Part shown: positions 45,188 to 54,202 of the stretch, in pieces
Numbering within the stretch: position 1 is the stretch's first letter
How the letters are laid out: each line of letters starts with the position of its first letter
Assembly (NCBI GenBank): GCA_963763475.1
Contig: CAVXOR010000003.1
Coordinates: 62,001-126,000 of the forward strand
Direction: 5' to 3'
DNA: 64,000 bases
Source: AC-32 sp963763475
GTDB taxonomy: Bacteria > Actinomycetota > Thermoleophilia > Gaiellales > Gaiellaceae
Notes under the pieces: generated by a model
The model's input: only the letters and a program-made list of their open reading frames with translations
What the model was told of the DNA's origin: nothing
Databases searched by the model: none
Position numbers and translations under genes: made by a program

Positions 45188-45897
45188 TCGTCGCCGAGGG
45201 CGTCGGCTTCAGGTTCCTGTTCGACCAGCAGAAGCGGGTCGTCACACCCGCGCTCGCCCGTCTTCGCCGCCGTGGCGCCGAGACCTGGGGCCTGCGCGGC
45301 GTGGACGTCGCGATCCAGCGCGGGCAAGGCGTTGCCCTGATCGGGCCGAGCGGGTCCGGCAAGACGACGCTGCTGCGAGCGATGGCGCGCATCCTCGTGC
45401 CCGACGAGGGCCGGCTGTCGGTGGAAGGCAGGGTCGCTTCGCTGCTGTCCATCGACGCCGGGCTGCTCGCGACGTTGACCGGGCGCGAGAACGCGCTCTT
45501 CCTCGGCGTCCTCGCAGGACTGTCGCGGGCGGCCTCGCGTGCCGCGGTCGAGGGCGTGAAAGAACGGAGCCGCCTCGGCGATGCGTTCGAGCGCCCTGTC
45601 TCCAGCTATTCCCAGGGGATGCGTGCACGGCTGGGCTTCGCGGTCGCGGACGAGATCGAGCCCGAGATCCTGCTCCTGGACGAGGTTCACGAGGCGCTCG
45701 ATCACGAGTTCCGGGCAATTCTCGAGCGACGCGCACACGAGATCCTCGCCGCCGGCGGGGTCGTCGTAGCGGCCGGGCACGACCACGAGATGCTCAGCCG
45801 CCTCTGCACGCGCGGCCTCTGGCTCGACCGCGGCCGCGTTCGCGGCAGCGGCGAGTTCGAGGAGACGCGGAGCGAGTACCTCGCCGCGACTGCCTAG
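45184..45897 (+). CDS. ABC exporter ATPase (Wzt-like, no C-terminal carbohydrate-binding domain)
   Basis: 237 residues from ATG 45184. GVALIGPSGSGKTTLLRAMA is Walker A, PVSSYSQGMRARLGFAVADE the signature, ILLLDEVHEALDHEFRAILE Walker B with D-loop, and GGVVVAAGHDHEMLSRLCTR the H-loop. The chain ends shortly after, so it lacks the extra domain that recognises capped chain ends in Wzt of some O-antigens. It converges with the phosphoesterase (4-bp overlap). Confidence 0.9.
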   Translation: MIVAEGVGFRFLFDQQKRVVTPALARLRRRGAETWGLRGVDVAIQRGQGVALIGPSGSGKTTLLRAMARILVPDEGRLSVEGRVASLLSIDAGLLATLTGRENALFLGVLAGLSRAASRAAVEGVKERSRLGDAFERPVSSYSQGMRARLGFAVADEIEPEILLLDEVHEALDHEFRAILERRAHEILAAGGVVVAAGHDHEMLSRLCTRGLWLDRGRVRGSGEFEETRSEYLAATA

Positions 45898-47105
45898 CGG
45901 CAGCTCGCGGTGCCGTAGTCGGTGTAGACGCCGCCGGCCTCGGGGACGAACTGCCATTCGTACGAGCCCGCGCGCAGGGTCAGCGCCAGAGCTCCGTACT
46001 CGGTCTGGTTGTGCGTGGCGACGTCGCTCGAATAGCCCTGGCCGAAGAGGTTGACACCGCCGGTGCCGACGACGAGCTGTCGAATACCGGCAGCGTCGGG
46101 AGCGCCGGTCGGCCCGAGCGGCGTCAGGCGGAAGTACAGATGGCGATGACCGTTCAGGACGAGCTCCGTACCCGCCCCGGCGAGGTCTTTCCAGAACGCG
46201 TCGAACGAGTCATCGCCCGCGCCGGTTCCGGTGCCGCTCCAGCGGGGTCGGTGCCAGTACGCGAGCGTGCACCGGTTCGTGTGCGCTGCCAGGTCCGCCC
46301 GCAGCCAGGTCTCCTCCGGTGACCCGGTCCCGCAGCCGCCGACGAACCCGCATTCGGAGTTGAGCGCGATCACGTGCCAGCCGCCGACGTCGTAGCTGTA
46401 GTAGCCGCCCGGGCCGCCCGCAAGGGCGCCGAAGTAGGAGTAGTAGCCGGCGCCTGGGGCGGCGGCGGCGCAGGTCGGGGAGGGCGGCGTCCCCTCCGGG
46501 CCGTACTCGTGGTTGCCGGGAGCCGGGCGGCTGAGCAGCCTGAACTTCCCCCAGCTCAGGCCGTAGGACCGCGTGTACGCATCCGCCGAACCGCAGTCGT
46601 ACTGCGTGTCTCCGAGTGGGAGCACGAGTTTCGGCCGCATGCCCGTGATCAGGCGCGCGGTGGCGGCCATGTGGCACTCGGTCGCGGTCCCGCGGCCGCG
46701 GTTGAACTTGGCGCTGTCGGGATCGCAGGCGATGTCACCCGCGGCGCCGATCAGCGTGCCAGTGCTGCGCGGGACGGTGATCTTCGAAGCTCGCGAGCGG
46801 CTGGAGTGTCGGCCCTTCAGCACGCGGTCGGCCGAGATCCGGTGCTTGCCTGGTCGCAGGTTGACTGCCAGCGCGAGGGTTGGGATGCGGGAGAAGTTGT
46901 TGTACTTGCCGTCGACGAAGATCCGTACCCGGACGCCGGCCGCCCAGCCACGCACCCGCAGCGTCACCTTCGCCACGTGCCCCCGTACGCTGACATGCGT
47001 GATCGTCACCGGCGAGTGCCGGACCGTCGACGCGTGTGCGGTCGAGACAACCGTCACGATCACAACAGCAAGCGCCACCAACCCCTTGAGGTGTGTCGTC
47101 GACAC
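45894..47105 (-). CDS. Secreted metallophosphoesterase
   Basis: 403 residues from GTG 47105. A signal peptide (GLVALAVVIVTVVSTAHA) is followed by a ~80-residue beta-sandwich-like domain (VTLRVRGWAAGVRVRIFVDG) and a calcineurin-type phosphoesterase: GAAGDIACDPDS, VLPLGDTQYDCGSAD, APGNHEYGPEG, TLAYWHRPRWSGTGTGAGDD and LVLNGHRHLYFRLTPLG supply the metal and phosphate ligands. Secreted purple-acid-phosphatase-like enzyme; substrate unknown. Divergent from folK (52 bp between). Confidence 0.9.
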   Translation of the reverse strand: MSTTHLKGLVALAVVIVTVVSTAHASTVRHSPVTITHVSVRGHVAKVTLRVRGWAAGVRVRIFVDGKYNNFSRIPTLALAVNLRPGKHRISADRVLKGRHSSRSRASKITVPRSTGTLIGAAGDIACDPDSAKFNRGRGTATECHMAATARLITGMRPKLVLPLGDTQYDCGSADAYTRSYGLSWGKFRLLSRPAPGNHEYGPEGTPPSPTCAAAAPGAGYYSYFGALAGGPGGYYSYDVGGWHVIALNSECGFVGGCGTGSPEETWLRADLAAHTNRCTLAYWHRPRWSGTGTGAGDDSFDAFWKDLAGAGTELVLNGHRHLYFRLTPLGPTGAPDAAGIRQLVVGTGGVNLFGQGYSSDVATHNQTEYGALALTLRAGSYEWQFVPEAGGVYTDYGTASCR

Positions 47106-47157
47106 CCGTCCGCACTGTAACCACGTACGCGACCGTTCCGTCAGTGTTTCACCGCGG

Positions 47158-47619
47158 GTGTCACACCGGGCATTCATCGGGCTTGGGGCGAACCTGGGCC
47201 GGCGCGAGGAAACGGTGCGCTCGGCGCTCAAGCTCGTCGCCGCCGCCGACGGCTTGAAGCTGATCGTCGTCTCCACGCTGCGCGAGACGGATCCGGTCGG
47301 CTACGAGGATCAGCCCCGATTCCTGAACGGTGCGGCTCTTGTCGAGACCACGCTCACGCCACGTCAGCTGCTCGACCTGCTGCTCGACGTCGAGCGCCGG
47401 CTCGGCCGCGTTCGCGACGCCGGCCCGCGCTTCGGGCCCCGCACGATCGACCTCGACTTGCTGCTCTACGGGGAGGAGATCGTCGACGAGCCCGGCCTCG
47501 TGGTCCCGCACCCGAGGCTGCACGAGCGGCGCTTCGCGCTGGAGCCGCTGGCCGAGCTCGATCCATCGCTGGAGATCCCCGGCCGGGGCCCGGTCCAGGC
47601 CCTGTTGGCAGGGCTATGA
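47158..47619 (+). CDS. folK: 2-amino-4-hydroxy-6-hydroxymethyldihydropteridine pyrophosphokinase
   Basis: 153 residues from GTG 47158. AFIGLGANLGRREETVRSAL is the family start, DPVGYEDQPRFLNGAALVET holds the pterin-binding loop, and RFGPRTIDLDLLLYGEEIVD is the diagnostic D-L-D-L/I motif, then VPHPRLHERRFALEPLAEL. It transfers pyrophosphate from ATP to 6-hydroxymethyl-dihydropterin in folate synthesis. The shortest frame containing the family motifs was used. Seven bp before the next gene. Confidence 0.93.
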   Translation: MSHRAFIGLGANLGRREETVRSALKLVAAADGLKLIVVSTLRETDPVGYEDQPRFLNGAALVETTLTPRQLLDLLLDVERRLGRVRDAGPRFGPRTIDLDLLLYGEEIVDEPGLVVPHPRLHERRFALEPLAELDPSLEIPGRGPVQALLAGL

Positions 47620-47626
47620 TGGGCGG

Positions 47627-47992
47627 ATGTCGCACCTTGACGAGCTCGACGAGTTCGAGGCAGAGCTCGAGCTCGCGCTGAAGAAGGAGTACTCCGCGGT
47701 CTTCGCGCTGTTCCGCTATTGCGTGCTGACCCAGGACGCGACCTACCTCTGCAACAAGCTCGACCTGCAGTACGTGCCGCAGCCGAGCTACCCGTTCTTC
47801 CAGCTGAAGATGGAGGACGTCTGGGTCTGGGACAAGAACCGTCCGACCCGGATCATCCCGCGGGCCGAGGTCTACACCTCGAGCGACGTGACGGTGGAGG
47901 AGCTGCGCGGCGAAGGAGACGAGCCCAGCCTCACGGCCCAGGCGCTGGCCGAGCGCATCGGCGAGTCCCTCGGCTCGGACGACGAGCTCTAA
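47627..47992 (+). CDS. DUF2469-like protein
   Basis: 121 residues from ATG 47627. The sequence order (ELALKKEYSAVFALFRYCVL, YLCNKLDLQ, YPFFQLKMEDVWVWDKNRPT, RAEVYTSSDVTVEELRGEG) matches the actinobacterial DUF2469 family (E-x-E-L-x-L-x-x-E-Y, F-x-V-x-M-x-D-x-W-V-W-D-x-x-R-P). The role is unknown. It probably shares the folK transcript. Confidence 0.75.
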   Translation: MSHLDELDEFEAELELALKKEYSAVFALFRYCVLTQDATYLCNKLDLQYVPQPSYPFFQLKMEDVWVWDKNRPTRIIPRAEVYTSSDVTVEELRGEGDEPSLTAQALAERIGESLGSDDEL

Positions 47993-48023
47993 CCCGGCGT
48001 CCTTCTGCGCGTCTAAGGAACAA

Positions 48024-49631
48024 ATGCCACGAAGGCTCTCGCGGGGGGTCGGGGCGCTCGTGCTCGGCGCGGCGTTCCTGGTCGCGGCCGGCCTGGCGGG
48101 GGCCTCACGCGGCTTCGCGCAGGGCGGCATCTTCCGGGTCGGCTACGCGGGTGCGTCGGTGCAGCTCGACCCGCAGCTGGCATACGTCTCGACGGCGTGG
48201 TCGCTCGAGTACGCGACCGCGGCGAAGCTCTTCAACTACCCCGACCGCGCGGGCGCGGCAGGCGGCGTGCTCCGGCCCGAGGTTGCGGCGGGCTACAAGG
48301 TCTCTCGCGACGGCCGCACCTACACGTTCACGATCCGGCGGGGGTTCCGCTTCAGCGACGGCACCCCGGTGACGGCCAAGAGCTTCTCCCATGCGATCGA
48401 TCGGGTGGCGAACTACGAGCTCGCCTCGCCCGGAGCGCAGTTCATCACCGACCGGAACGGCACGAACATCGTCGGCGCGCGTGCGGTCAACGCCGGCAAC
48501 GCAACGCACGTCAGCGGTGTCATGGCGAAGGGCAACCGGCTCGTGATCCGACTGACCAGGCGCGACCCGACGCTGCTGACGAAGCTCGCGATGCCGTTCT
48601 TCCAGGCGACCTCGCTCAGGCTGCCGCTGACGAAGGAAGTGGTGGGCGGCTACCCGTCCGCGGGCCCGTACGCCTTCACCCGCAACACGCCGGACGTGTT
48701 CACCGAGCTGCGCCGCAACCCGTACTACCACGGCCTCCGTCCTCGGAACCTGAAGGGCGTCGAGGTCTGGTGGAACCTCGACCCGCAGGGCGGCTTCCGC
48801 CAGGTCGAGGCGGGCAGCCTCGACGAGGGGCCGCTGCCGGAGTCCGAGATTCGTACCGTTGCGCGGAGGTTCGGCGTCAACAAAAGCCGTTTCTGGGTCG
48901 AGCCGAACAGTTGCGTCGGCTACCTGGCCCTCAACAGCCGGCGGCCGTTGTTCCGGAACAACGTCGCCCTGCGCCAGGCGATCAACTGGATGATCGACCG
49001 CCGTGCCCTGCTCGCGCCCCTTCCGCTCTACTCGGGCACCCCATGGACCCACCTGCTTCCTCCGTCCGTCCCGGGGTCGATCACCGCGAAGAAGTTGCAG
49101 CCGTACCGAGGCGCGCCGAACGTTCGCAAGGCCCGGCGTCTCGCGGCCGGCCACCTACGGGCAGGGCTCGTGAACGTGGGCTATCGCAGCGCGGGCACCG
49201 CCGGCCTGGCGCAGGCGCAGGTCGTCCGCCGCGCGCTCCTCAAGCTGGGCGTCAAGGCGGAGCGGATCAAGCTGAAGGCGTTCACGGGCGCGGATCTCTA
49301 CGGCGCCAGCGACGTCGACCTCGGCGTCGGCGTGGGCTGGTGCTCGGACCTACCCGAGCCGTTGGGGTTGCTCTCCGTAGGTCTCAACGGGTTCGGCATC
49401 ACCGCACCGACGTTCCAATCCAGGCTCGACGCTGCCAAGCGGCTGCACGGCGCCGCACGGTCGCGCGCGCTCGGCAGGCTGGATCTCGACCTGGTGACCA
49501 CGCTTGCACCGGTCGCGGTCACCCGCACCTACAACAACCGCTTCTACTTCTCGCGACGCGTCGAGCCGAAGAGCCTCGTCTACGTCGGCGTCTACCAGGA
49601 CTGGAGCATCCCCGCGCTGGCGCTGAAGTAG
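48024..49631 (+). CDS. ABC transporter periplasmic/extracellular solute-binding protein, family 5 (peptide/nickel type)
   Basis: 535 residues from ATG 48024. An N-terminal signal region (GALVLGAAFLVAAGLAGASR) precedes the mature SBP_bac_5 fold. RPEVAAGYKVSRDGRTYTFT, RFSDGTPVTAKSFSHAIDRV, GAQFITDRNG, VVGGYPSAGPYAFTRN and FRNNVALRQAINWMIDRRAL are family-typical. No permease or ATPase gene lies next to it, so partners must be encoded elsewhere. Ligand unknown. Confidence 0.9.
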   Translation: MPRRLSRGVGALVLGAAFLVAAGLAGASRGFAQGGIFRVGYAGASVQLDPQLAYVSTAWSLEYATAAKLFNYPDRAGAAGGVLRPEVAAGYKVSRDGRTYTFTIRRGFRFSDGTPVTAKSFSHAIDRVANYELASPGAQFITDRNGTNIVGARAVNAGNATHVSGVMAKGNRLVIRLTRRDPTLLTKLAMPFFQATSLRLPLTKEVVGGYPSAGPYAFTRNTPDVFTELRRNPYYHGLRPRNLKGVEVWWNLDPQGGFRQVEAGSLDEGPLPESEIRTVARRFGVNKSRFWVEPNSCVGYLALNSRRPLFRNNVALRQAINWMIDRRALLAPLPLYSGTPWTHLLPPSVPGSITAKKLQPYRGAPNVRKARRLAAGHLRAGLVNVGYRSAGTAGLAQAQVVRRALLKLGVKAERIKLKAFTGADLYGASDVDLGVGVGWCSDLPEPLGLLSVGLNGFGITAPTFQSRLDAAKRLHGAARSRALGRLDLDLVTTLAPVAVTRTYNNRFYFSRRVEPKSLVYVGVYQDWSIPALALK

Positions 49632-49641
49632 CCTCTCGCGC

Positions 49642-50397
49642 ATGGCACTCCTGGCGATCGACGTCGGGAACACGCAGACGGTGTTCGGGCTCTTCGAGGG
49701 CGATCAGCTGGTCGAGCACTGGCGCGTGGCGACCGAGCGGAACCGCAGCGGCGACGAGCTCGGAGCGTTGTACGGCAGCTTCCTCGAGCTCTCGGGGGTC
49801 GACGGCATCGCGATCGCCTCGACCGTCCCGCAGCTTCACCGCGCCTACGGGGACTTCGCCAAGGAGTACGCCAGGGCGGAGCTGCTCGAGCTCGGCCCCG
49901 GGGTGAAGACCGGCGTGCCGATCCGCTACGACGACCCGCGCGAGGTCGGGCCCGACCGGATCGCCAACGCGGTCGCCGCGGTCGAGCGCTATGGGCCGCC
50001 GGCGATCGTCGTGGACTTCGGCACCTCGACGAACTTCGACGTCGTCTCGCCGGAGGGCGAGTACGTGGGCGGGGTGCTCGCGCCCGGAATCGAGGTCTCG
50101 ATGGAGGCGCTCTTCTCGCGTGCGGCCCGGCTGTTCAAGGTCGACTTCGTCGAGCCGGAGACTGTGATCGCGAAGAACACCGCGTCGAGCCTGCAGTCCG
50201 GGCTCGTCTACGGCTTCGCGGGCCAGGTGGACGGGATCGTCGAGCGGATCCGCAAGGAGCTCCACGCCGAGGCGCAGACAGTGTCCACGGGCGGCCTCGC
50301 CGACCTGATCGTCCCGCACGCGAGCACGCTGGAGACGATCGACCCCTTCCTGACGCTCGAAGGCCTGCGGCTCGTGTGGCAACGCAACCACGAATGA
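49642..50397 (+). CDS. coaX: Type III pantothenate kinase
   Basis: 251 residues from ATG 49642, usual length. LLAIDVGNTQTVFGLFEGDQ is the ATP-binding phosphate 1 motif, GPDRIANAVAAVERYGPPAI the pantothenate-site helix, and IVVDFGTSTNFDVVSPEGEY the phosphate 2 motif. GGVLAPGIEVSMEALFSRAA and NTASSLQSGLVYGFAGQVDG are also family motifs. It phosphorylates pantothenate, the first step of coenzyme A synthesis. Its stop overlaps the hydrolase start by ATGA. Confidence 0.95.
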   Translation: MALLAIDVGNTQTVFGLFEGDQLVEHWRVATERNRSGDELGALYGSFLELSGVDGIAIASTVPQLHRAYGDFAKEYARAELLELGPGVKTGVPIRYDDPREVGPDRIANAVAAVERYGPPAIVVDFGTSTNFDVVSPEGEYVGGVLAPGIEVSMEALFSRAARLFKVDFVEPETVIAKNTASSLQSGLVYGFAGQVDGIVERIRKELHAEAQTVSTGGLADLIVPHASTLETIDPFLTLEGLRLVWQRNHE

Positions 50398-51212
50398 AGA
50401 TCTACGAGTGGGGGCGTCGCGGCGACCCGGCGCTTCTCTACTGGGACGGGCTCGGCGGCACCGGCCTGCACGCGAACGAGATCGGGCCGATCCTCGCGAG
50501 CGAGCACGGGCTGCACGTGATCGCCCCGGACCCGCCGGGTCACGGAGGGTCGGCCGCGGGTGACCCCGACTCCTTTCGGCCGACGCGCCTGGCCGATGCT
50601 GCGGCGGAGCTGCTCTCGGGGCTCGGGATCGACCGGGCCGCCTTCCTCGGCTTCTCGTGGGGCGGTCGAGTCGGCGTGTGGTTCGCGGCGCGCTACCCGG
50701 AGCGCCTGACGGCGCTCGCCCTGGTCGAGGGCGGCCACCACGGCTCGCGGCCGCCGACGAGCCTGCAGGCCGCCATCGAGGAGGCGCGTGCCGAACGTCC
50801 GGAGGAGACGTTCCACGGCTGGGATGCGTACTTCGCCTACGAGCGCGAATCGCTGCGGCGCTGGACGCCGGCGCTCGAGGAAGCGCATCGCGCCGTCATG
50901 CTCGAGGAGAACGGCCGCGTCGCGCCGATCGCGACGGCGGAGGTCGTCGGCGCGATCCACCACGGCAGCCGCCTCGAGCCGCTTGCCGGCGCCTACCCGG
51001 CCATCGCCGCCGCCGCCGTGCCGGTGCTGTTGCTCGTCGCAGCGGACAGCGAGACGGAGGCCGTCGTCCGATTTCGGGCTGCGCTACCCGCTGCCAGGGT
51101 GGAGGCCGTTCCGAACGCGATCCACGATCTGATCTCGTTCGCGCCAGACCGTGTCGCCGGCGCAGTCGGCAGCTTCGTCGCCGAGCACGTCGGAGCTCAG
51201 CCGCCGCCGTAG
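50394..51212 (+). CDS. Alpha/beta-hydrolase
   Basis: 272 residues from ATG 50394 (ATGA overlap with coaX). LLYWDGLGGTGLHANEIGP, IAPDPPGHGGSA and the nucleophile elbow AAFLGFSWGGRVGVWFAARY (Ser in G-x-S-x-G) identify the fold. The late acid lies near VLLLVAADSETEAVVRF and the catalytic His in AVPNAIHDLISFAPDRV. An esterase or related hydrolase of unknown substrate; co-transcribed with coaX. 3' end overlaps dusB by 16 bp. Confidence 0.88.
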   Translation: MKIYEWGRRGDPALLYWDGLGGTGLHANEIGPILASEHGLHVIAPDPPGHGGSAAGDPDSFRPTRLADAAAELLSGLGIDRAAFLGFSWGGRVGVWFAARYPERLTALALVEGGHHGSRPPTSLQAAIEEARAERPEETFHGWDAYFAYERESLRRWTPALEEAHRAVMLEENGRVAPIATAEVVGAIHHGSRLEPLAGAYPAIAAAAVPVLLLVAADSETEAVVRFRAALPAARVEAVPNAIHDLISFAPDRVAGAVGSFVAEHVGAQPPP

Positions 51213-52315
51213 ATCGAGATGGGCAGGTCGAGGACGACGTCGTCTTCGCCGTCGGGCAGCTCCGCGACCAGCCGCTCGAGCACTTCGGCGGCGCCGGGCG
51301 CTGCCGCCAGCAGGCGCGTCTCCACCTCGTCGAGGGACTCGAGCAGCACGAGCTCCTGCTTGAACGGTCGCGGGAAGCGGCCGCGGCCGAGATACCAGCC
51401 GTAGAACTTCTTCAGAAACCCCGTCGAGCGCCGCTCGCCGAGCTCCCGCACGGTCTCACGGATGAACAGGATCAGCTCGGCGACGACCTCTTCGCGCGAC
51501 GGCTCGGCGGCGTCGCCGTCGAGGATCTCCCGCAGCGCCCACGGGTTGCCCTGGGCCGCGCGGCCGACCATCACCGCCGCGGCGCCCGTCGTGGCGAGGA
51601 TCGCCTGCGCCCGCGCGCGAGAGGTGACGTCTCCGGACGCGACCACCGGCACGTCGACCAGCGCAGCGAGCTCTGCGGTCAGCGAGTGGTCGGCCTCCCC
51701 GGTGTACATCTGCTTCGCCGAGCGCGGGTGCAGCGTCAGCGACAAGGCGCCGGCCTCGACGAGCCGCGGCCCGAGCTCGAGGCACGAGCGCGAGCCGTTC
51801 TCGAGGCCGCGGCGCATCTTGACCGTGACCGGCACCGAGACCGCCTCGGCCACCGCCGAGATCACGCGACACGCGCGCTCTGAGTCCTCGAGCAGCGTCG
51901 CGCCCGCGCCGGTCTTCGTCACCTTCTTCACCGGGCAGCCGAAGTTGACGTCGACGAGGTCGGCACCCGCGTCCTCGACCATCCGGGCCGCCTCGGCCAT
52001 CACCTCGGGCTCGGAGCCGAAGATCTGCACCGCCAGCGGGCGCTCGTCCGCCGAGATCCGCAGATAGCCCAAAGTGCGCTCGTTTCCGTGGTGGAGGCCG
52101 GCGCAGCTGACCATCTCCGAGCACACCAGGCCCGCGCCGTAACGGCGTCCCTGGCGGCGAAAAGCCTGCACGCTCACGCCTGCCATCGGGGCGAGCACGA
52201 GCCGCGTCGGGATCTCGACGTCGCGAATCGCCCAAGGACTGCGAAGATCTACCTGCACAGAGCGGGAAATGGTATCGGCAGGCAGTTGACGTCCGTCATC
52301 GTCCATAGGTAACAT
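51197..52315 (-). CDS. dusB: tRNA-dihydrouridine synthase B
   Basis: 372 residues (ATG 52315 or 52306). RLVLAPMAGVSVQAFRRQGR is the FMN-binding start, VDVNFGCPVKKVTKTGAGAT contains the catalytic Cys, KMRRGLENGS the FMN contact, HPRSAKQMYTGEADHSL and VVASGDVTSRARAQAILATT the later motifs. GFLKKFYGWYLGRGR near the C-terminus is DusB-typical. Reduces uridine to dihydrouridine in tRNA D-loops. Divergent from greA (53 bp apart). Confidence 0.95.
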   Translation of the reverse strand: MLPMDDDGRQLPADTISRSVQVDLRSPWAIRDVEIPTRLVLAPMAGVSVQAFRRQGRRYGAGLVCSEMVSCAGLHHGNERTLGYLRISADERPLAVQIFGSEPEVMAEAARMVEDAGADLVDVNFGCPVKKVTKTGAGATLLEDSERACRVISAVAEAVSVPVTVKMRRGLENGSRSCLELGPRLVEAGALSLTLHPRSAKQMYTGEADHSLTAELAALVDVPVVASGDVTSRARAQAILATTGAAAVMVGRAAQGNPWALREILDGDAAEPSREEVVAELILFIRETVRELGERRSTGFLKKFYGWYLGRGRFPRPFKQELVLLESLDEVETRLLAAAPGAAEVLERLVAELPDGEDDVVLDLPISIYGGG

Positions 52316-52354
52316 CCCCGCCCGCGACGGCGCCCCTGCGCCCCGCGTTTTTTC

Positions 52355-52362
52355 TTTCAGGA
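52355..52362 (+). promoter_or_regulatory. Strong Shine-Dalgarno site setting the TTG start of greA
   Basis: AGGAGG lies in the segment TTTCAGGAGGCCCGTTG, about 5-6 bases before TTG 52369. The site supports that TTG as the greA start even though no ATG or GTG lies nearby in frame. Confidence 0.7.
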
Positions 52363-52368
52363 GGCCCG

Positions 52369-52842
52369 TTGAAGGACGTCATCCTCACTCCGGAAGGCTA
52401 CGAGAAGCTCAAGCAGGAGATCGAGTATCTCTCGAACGACAAGCGTCGCGAGGTCGCCGATCGCATCCGGGTCGCTCGCGAATTCGGGGACATCGCGGAG
52501 AACGCTGAGTACGACGACGCGAAGAACGAGCAGGCGCTGCTCGAGCACCGCATCGCCACGCTCGAGGAGCGGCTGCGCAACGCCCGCGTGATCAGCAAGA
52601 AGGACGTCGCCAAGGACGTCGTCTCGATCGGCTCGAAGGTCAAGCTGCGCGACCTCGACGCCAAGCAGACGTTCGAGTACCGGATCGTCGGCTCCGCCGA
52701 GGCGAACCCGGCCGAGAACAAGCTCTCGAACGAGTCGCCCGTCGGCAAGGCGATCATCGGCAAGAAGAAGGGCGAGACCGTCGAGGTCGCAGCCCCGCGC
52801 GGCGCGATGAAGTTCAAGATCCTCGAGATCAAAGCCGCCTAG
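52369..52842 (+). CDS. greA: Transcript-cleavage factor GreA
   Basis: 157 residues from TTG 52369. VILTPEGYEKLKQEIEYLSN, RVAREFGDIAENAEYDDAKN (the acidic tip of the coiled coil that reaches the RNA polymerase active site: D and E residues) and IATLEERLRNARVI form the N-terminal coiled coil. The C-terminal FKBP-like domain follows (SPVGKAIIGKKKGETVEVAA). It rescues backtracked RNA polymerase. lysS starts 13 bp later, likely one operon. Confidence 0.96.
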   Translation: MKDVILTPEGYEKLKQEIEYLSNDKRREVADRIRVAREFGDIAENAEYDDAKNEQALLEHRIATLEERLRNARVISKKDVAKDVVSIGSKVKLRDLDAKQTFEYRIVGSAEANPAENKLSNESPVGKAIIGKKKGETVEVAAPRGAMKFKILEIKAA

Positions 52843-52855
52843 ACTCGCCAGCACG

Positions 52856-54202
52856 ATGCTGCCGAAGCGGTTTCCCGACCGGGTAGAGATCGCTGCGGTC
52901 CGTGGCGCCGCGGAGGGCGCCGAGAACGGGGAGACGCTCGACGACGAGCTGCGGGTAGCGGGCCGCGTGATGGCGCGGCGCGAGATGGGGAAGCTCACCT
53001 TTCTCGACCTCGTCGACCGCTCCGGGCGAATCCAGCTGATCGTCGAGCAGGAGCTCGACCTCGACCTCGGTGACATCGTCGGCGCGACGGGCCGGCCCGG
53101 GCGCTCGCGCCGTGGCGAGCCGTCCCTCTTGACCTCCGGGATCGAGTTGCTCGCCAAGATCCGCCGGCCGCTCCCCGACACCTTCCATGGGGTCACCGAC
53201 CTCGAGACGCGCTACCGGCAGCGCTACCTCGATCTGCTCGTCAACGAGGGGACGCGCGCTGAGTTCGAGCTGCGCACGCGGATCGTCACCGCCGTCCGCC
53301 GCTACCTCGACGGGCACGGCTTCCTCGAGGTCGAGACGCCGATCCTGCAGCCGCGCTACGGCGGCGCGTTCGCCGAGCCCTTCGTTACGCACTACAACGA
53401 GCTCGACGCGGACTTCTACCTCCGGATCGCGACCGAGCTCTACCTCAAGCGCCTGATCGTCGGCGGGCTCGAGCGCGTGTACGAGCTCGGCAAGGATTTC
53501 CGCAACGAGGGCGTCTCGTACAAGCACGCGCCCGAGTTCACGATGGTCGAGTGGTACGAGGCGTACGCCGACTACCGGGACACGATGGCGCGGATCGAGG
53601 AGCTGGTCGAGACCGTCGCGCTGGAGACGATCGGGACGACGGAGGTCACCTTTCGCGACCACGAGGTGAGCCTGAAGGCGCCCTGGCGGCGGCTGAAGCT
53701 GCTGGACGCGCTCGAAGAGCACGGGCTCTGGACCCGCGACGAGTCGGAGCTGCGCCGGCGTCTCGAGGAACACCAGATCGACACGGCTCAGGATCGGAGC
53801 TGGGCCGCCCTCGTCGACCACGCGCTCACGAGCTTCGTCGAGCCGACGCTGATCGAGCCGACGATCCTGCACGACTACCCGGTCGAGCTCTCGCCGTTCG
53901 CGCGGGCGACCGACGACGACCCGACGATCGTCGAGCGCTTCGAGTACTTCGTCGGCGGGATGGAGCTCGGCAACGCCTTCACCGAGCTGAACGACTCCGA
54001 GGAGCAGGCGGAGCGCTTCGCCCAGCAGGCGCTGGAGGCCGACGGCGAGCCCGGCGACCCCGACTACGTCGAGGCGCTCTCGTACGGCATGCCGCCGACC
54101 GGCGGGCTCGGCCTCGGCATCGACCGGCTGACGATGGTCCTCAGCGGGCACGACAACGTCCGCGACGTGATCCTCTTCCCGGCGCTGCGGCCTCGCGAGT
54201 AG
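52856..54202 (+). CDS. lysS: Lysyl-tRNA synthetase, class II
   Basis: 448 residues from ATG 52856, shorter than the ~500 typical, because the N-terminal anticodon-binding (OB) domain begins late. Motif 1 region FLEVETPILQPRYGGAFAEP, motif 2 GKDFRNEGVSYKHAPEFTMV with WYEAYADY, and motif 3 GGLGLGIDRLTMVLSGHDNV are clear. Sequence is class II, not class I. Stop shares its G with the GTG of the next gene (TAGTG). Conserved, essential gene for translation. Confidence 0.95.
   Translation: MLPKRFPDRVEIAAVRGAAEGAENGETLDDELRVAGRVMARREMGKLTFLDLVDRSGRIQLIVEQELDLDLGDIVGATGRPGRSRRGEPSLLTSGIELLAKIRRPLPDTFHGVTDLETRYRQRYLDLLVNEGTRAEFELRTRIVTAVRRYLDGHGFLEVETPILQPRYGGAFAEPFVTHYNELDADFYLRIATELYLKRLIVGGLERVYELGKDFRNEGVSYKHAPEFTMVEWYEAYADYRDTMARIEELVETVALETIGTTEVTFRDHEVSLKAPWRRLKLLDALEEHGLWTRDESELRRRLEEHQIDTAQDRSWAALVDHALTSFVEPTLIEPTILHDYPVELSPFARATDDDPTIVERFEYFVGGMELGNAFTELNDSEEQAERFAQQALEADGEPGDPDYVEALSYGMPPTGGLGLGIDRLTMVLSGHDNVRDVILFPALRPRE

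Noticed and set aside
52829..54151. 440-residue minus-strand open frame over lysS
   Set aside because: Antisense shadow of a clear lysyl-tRNA synthetase.
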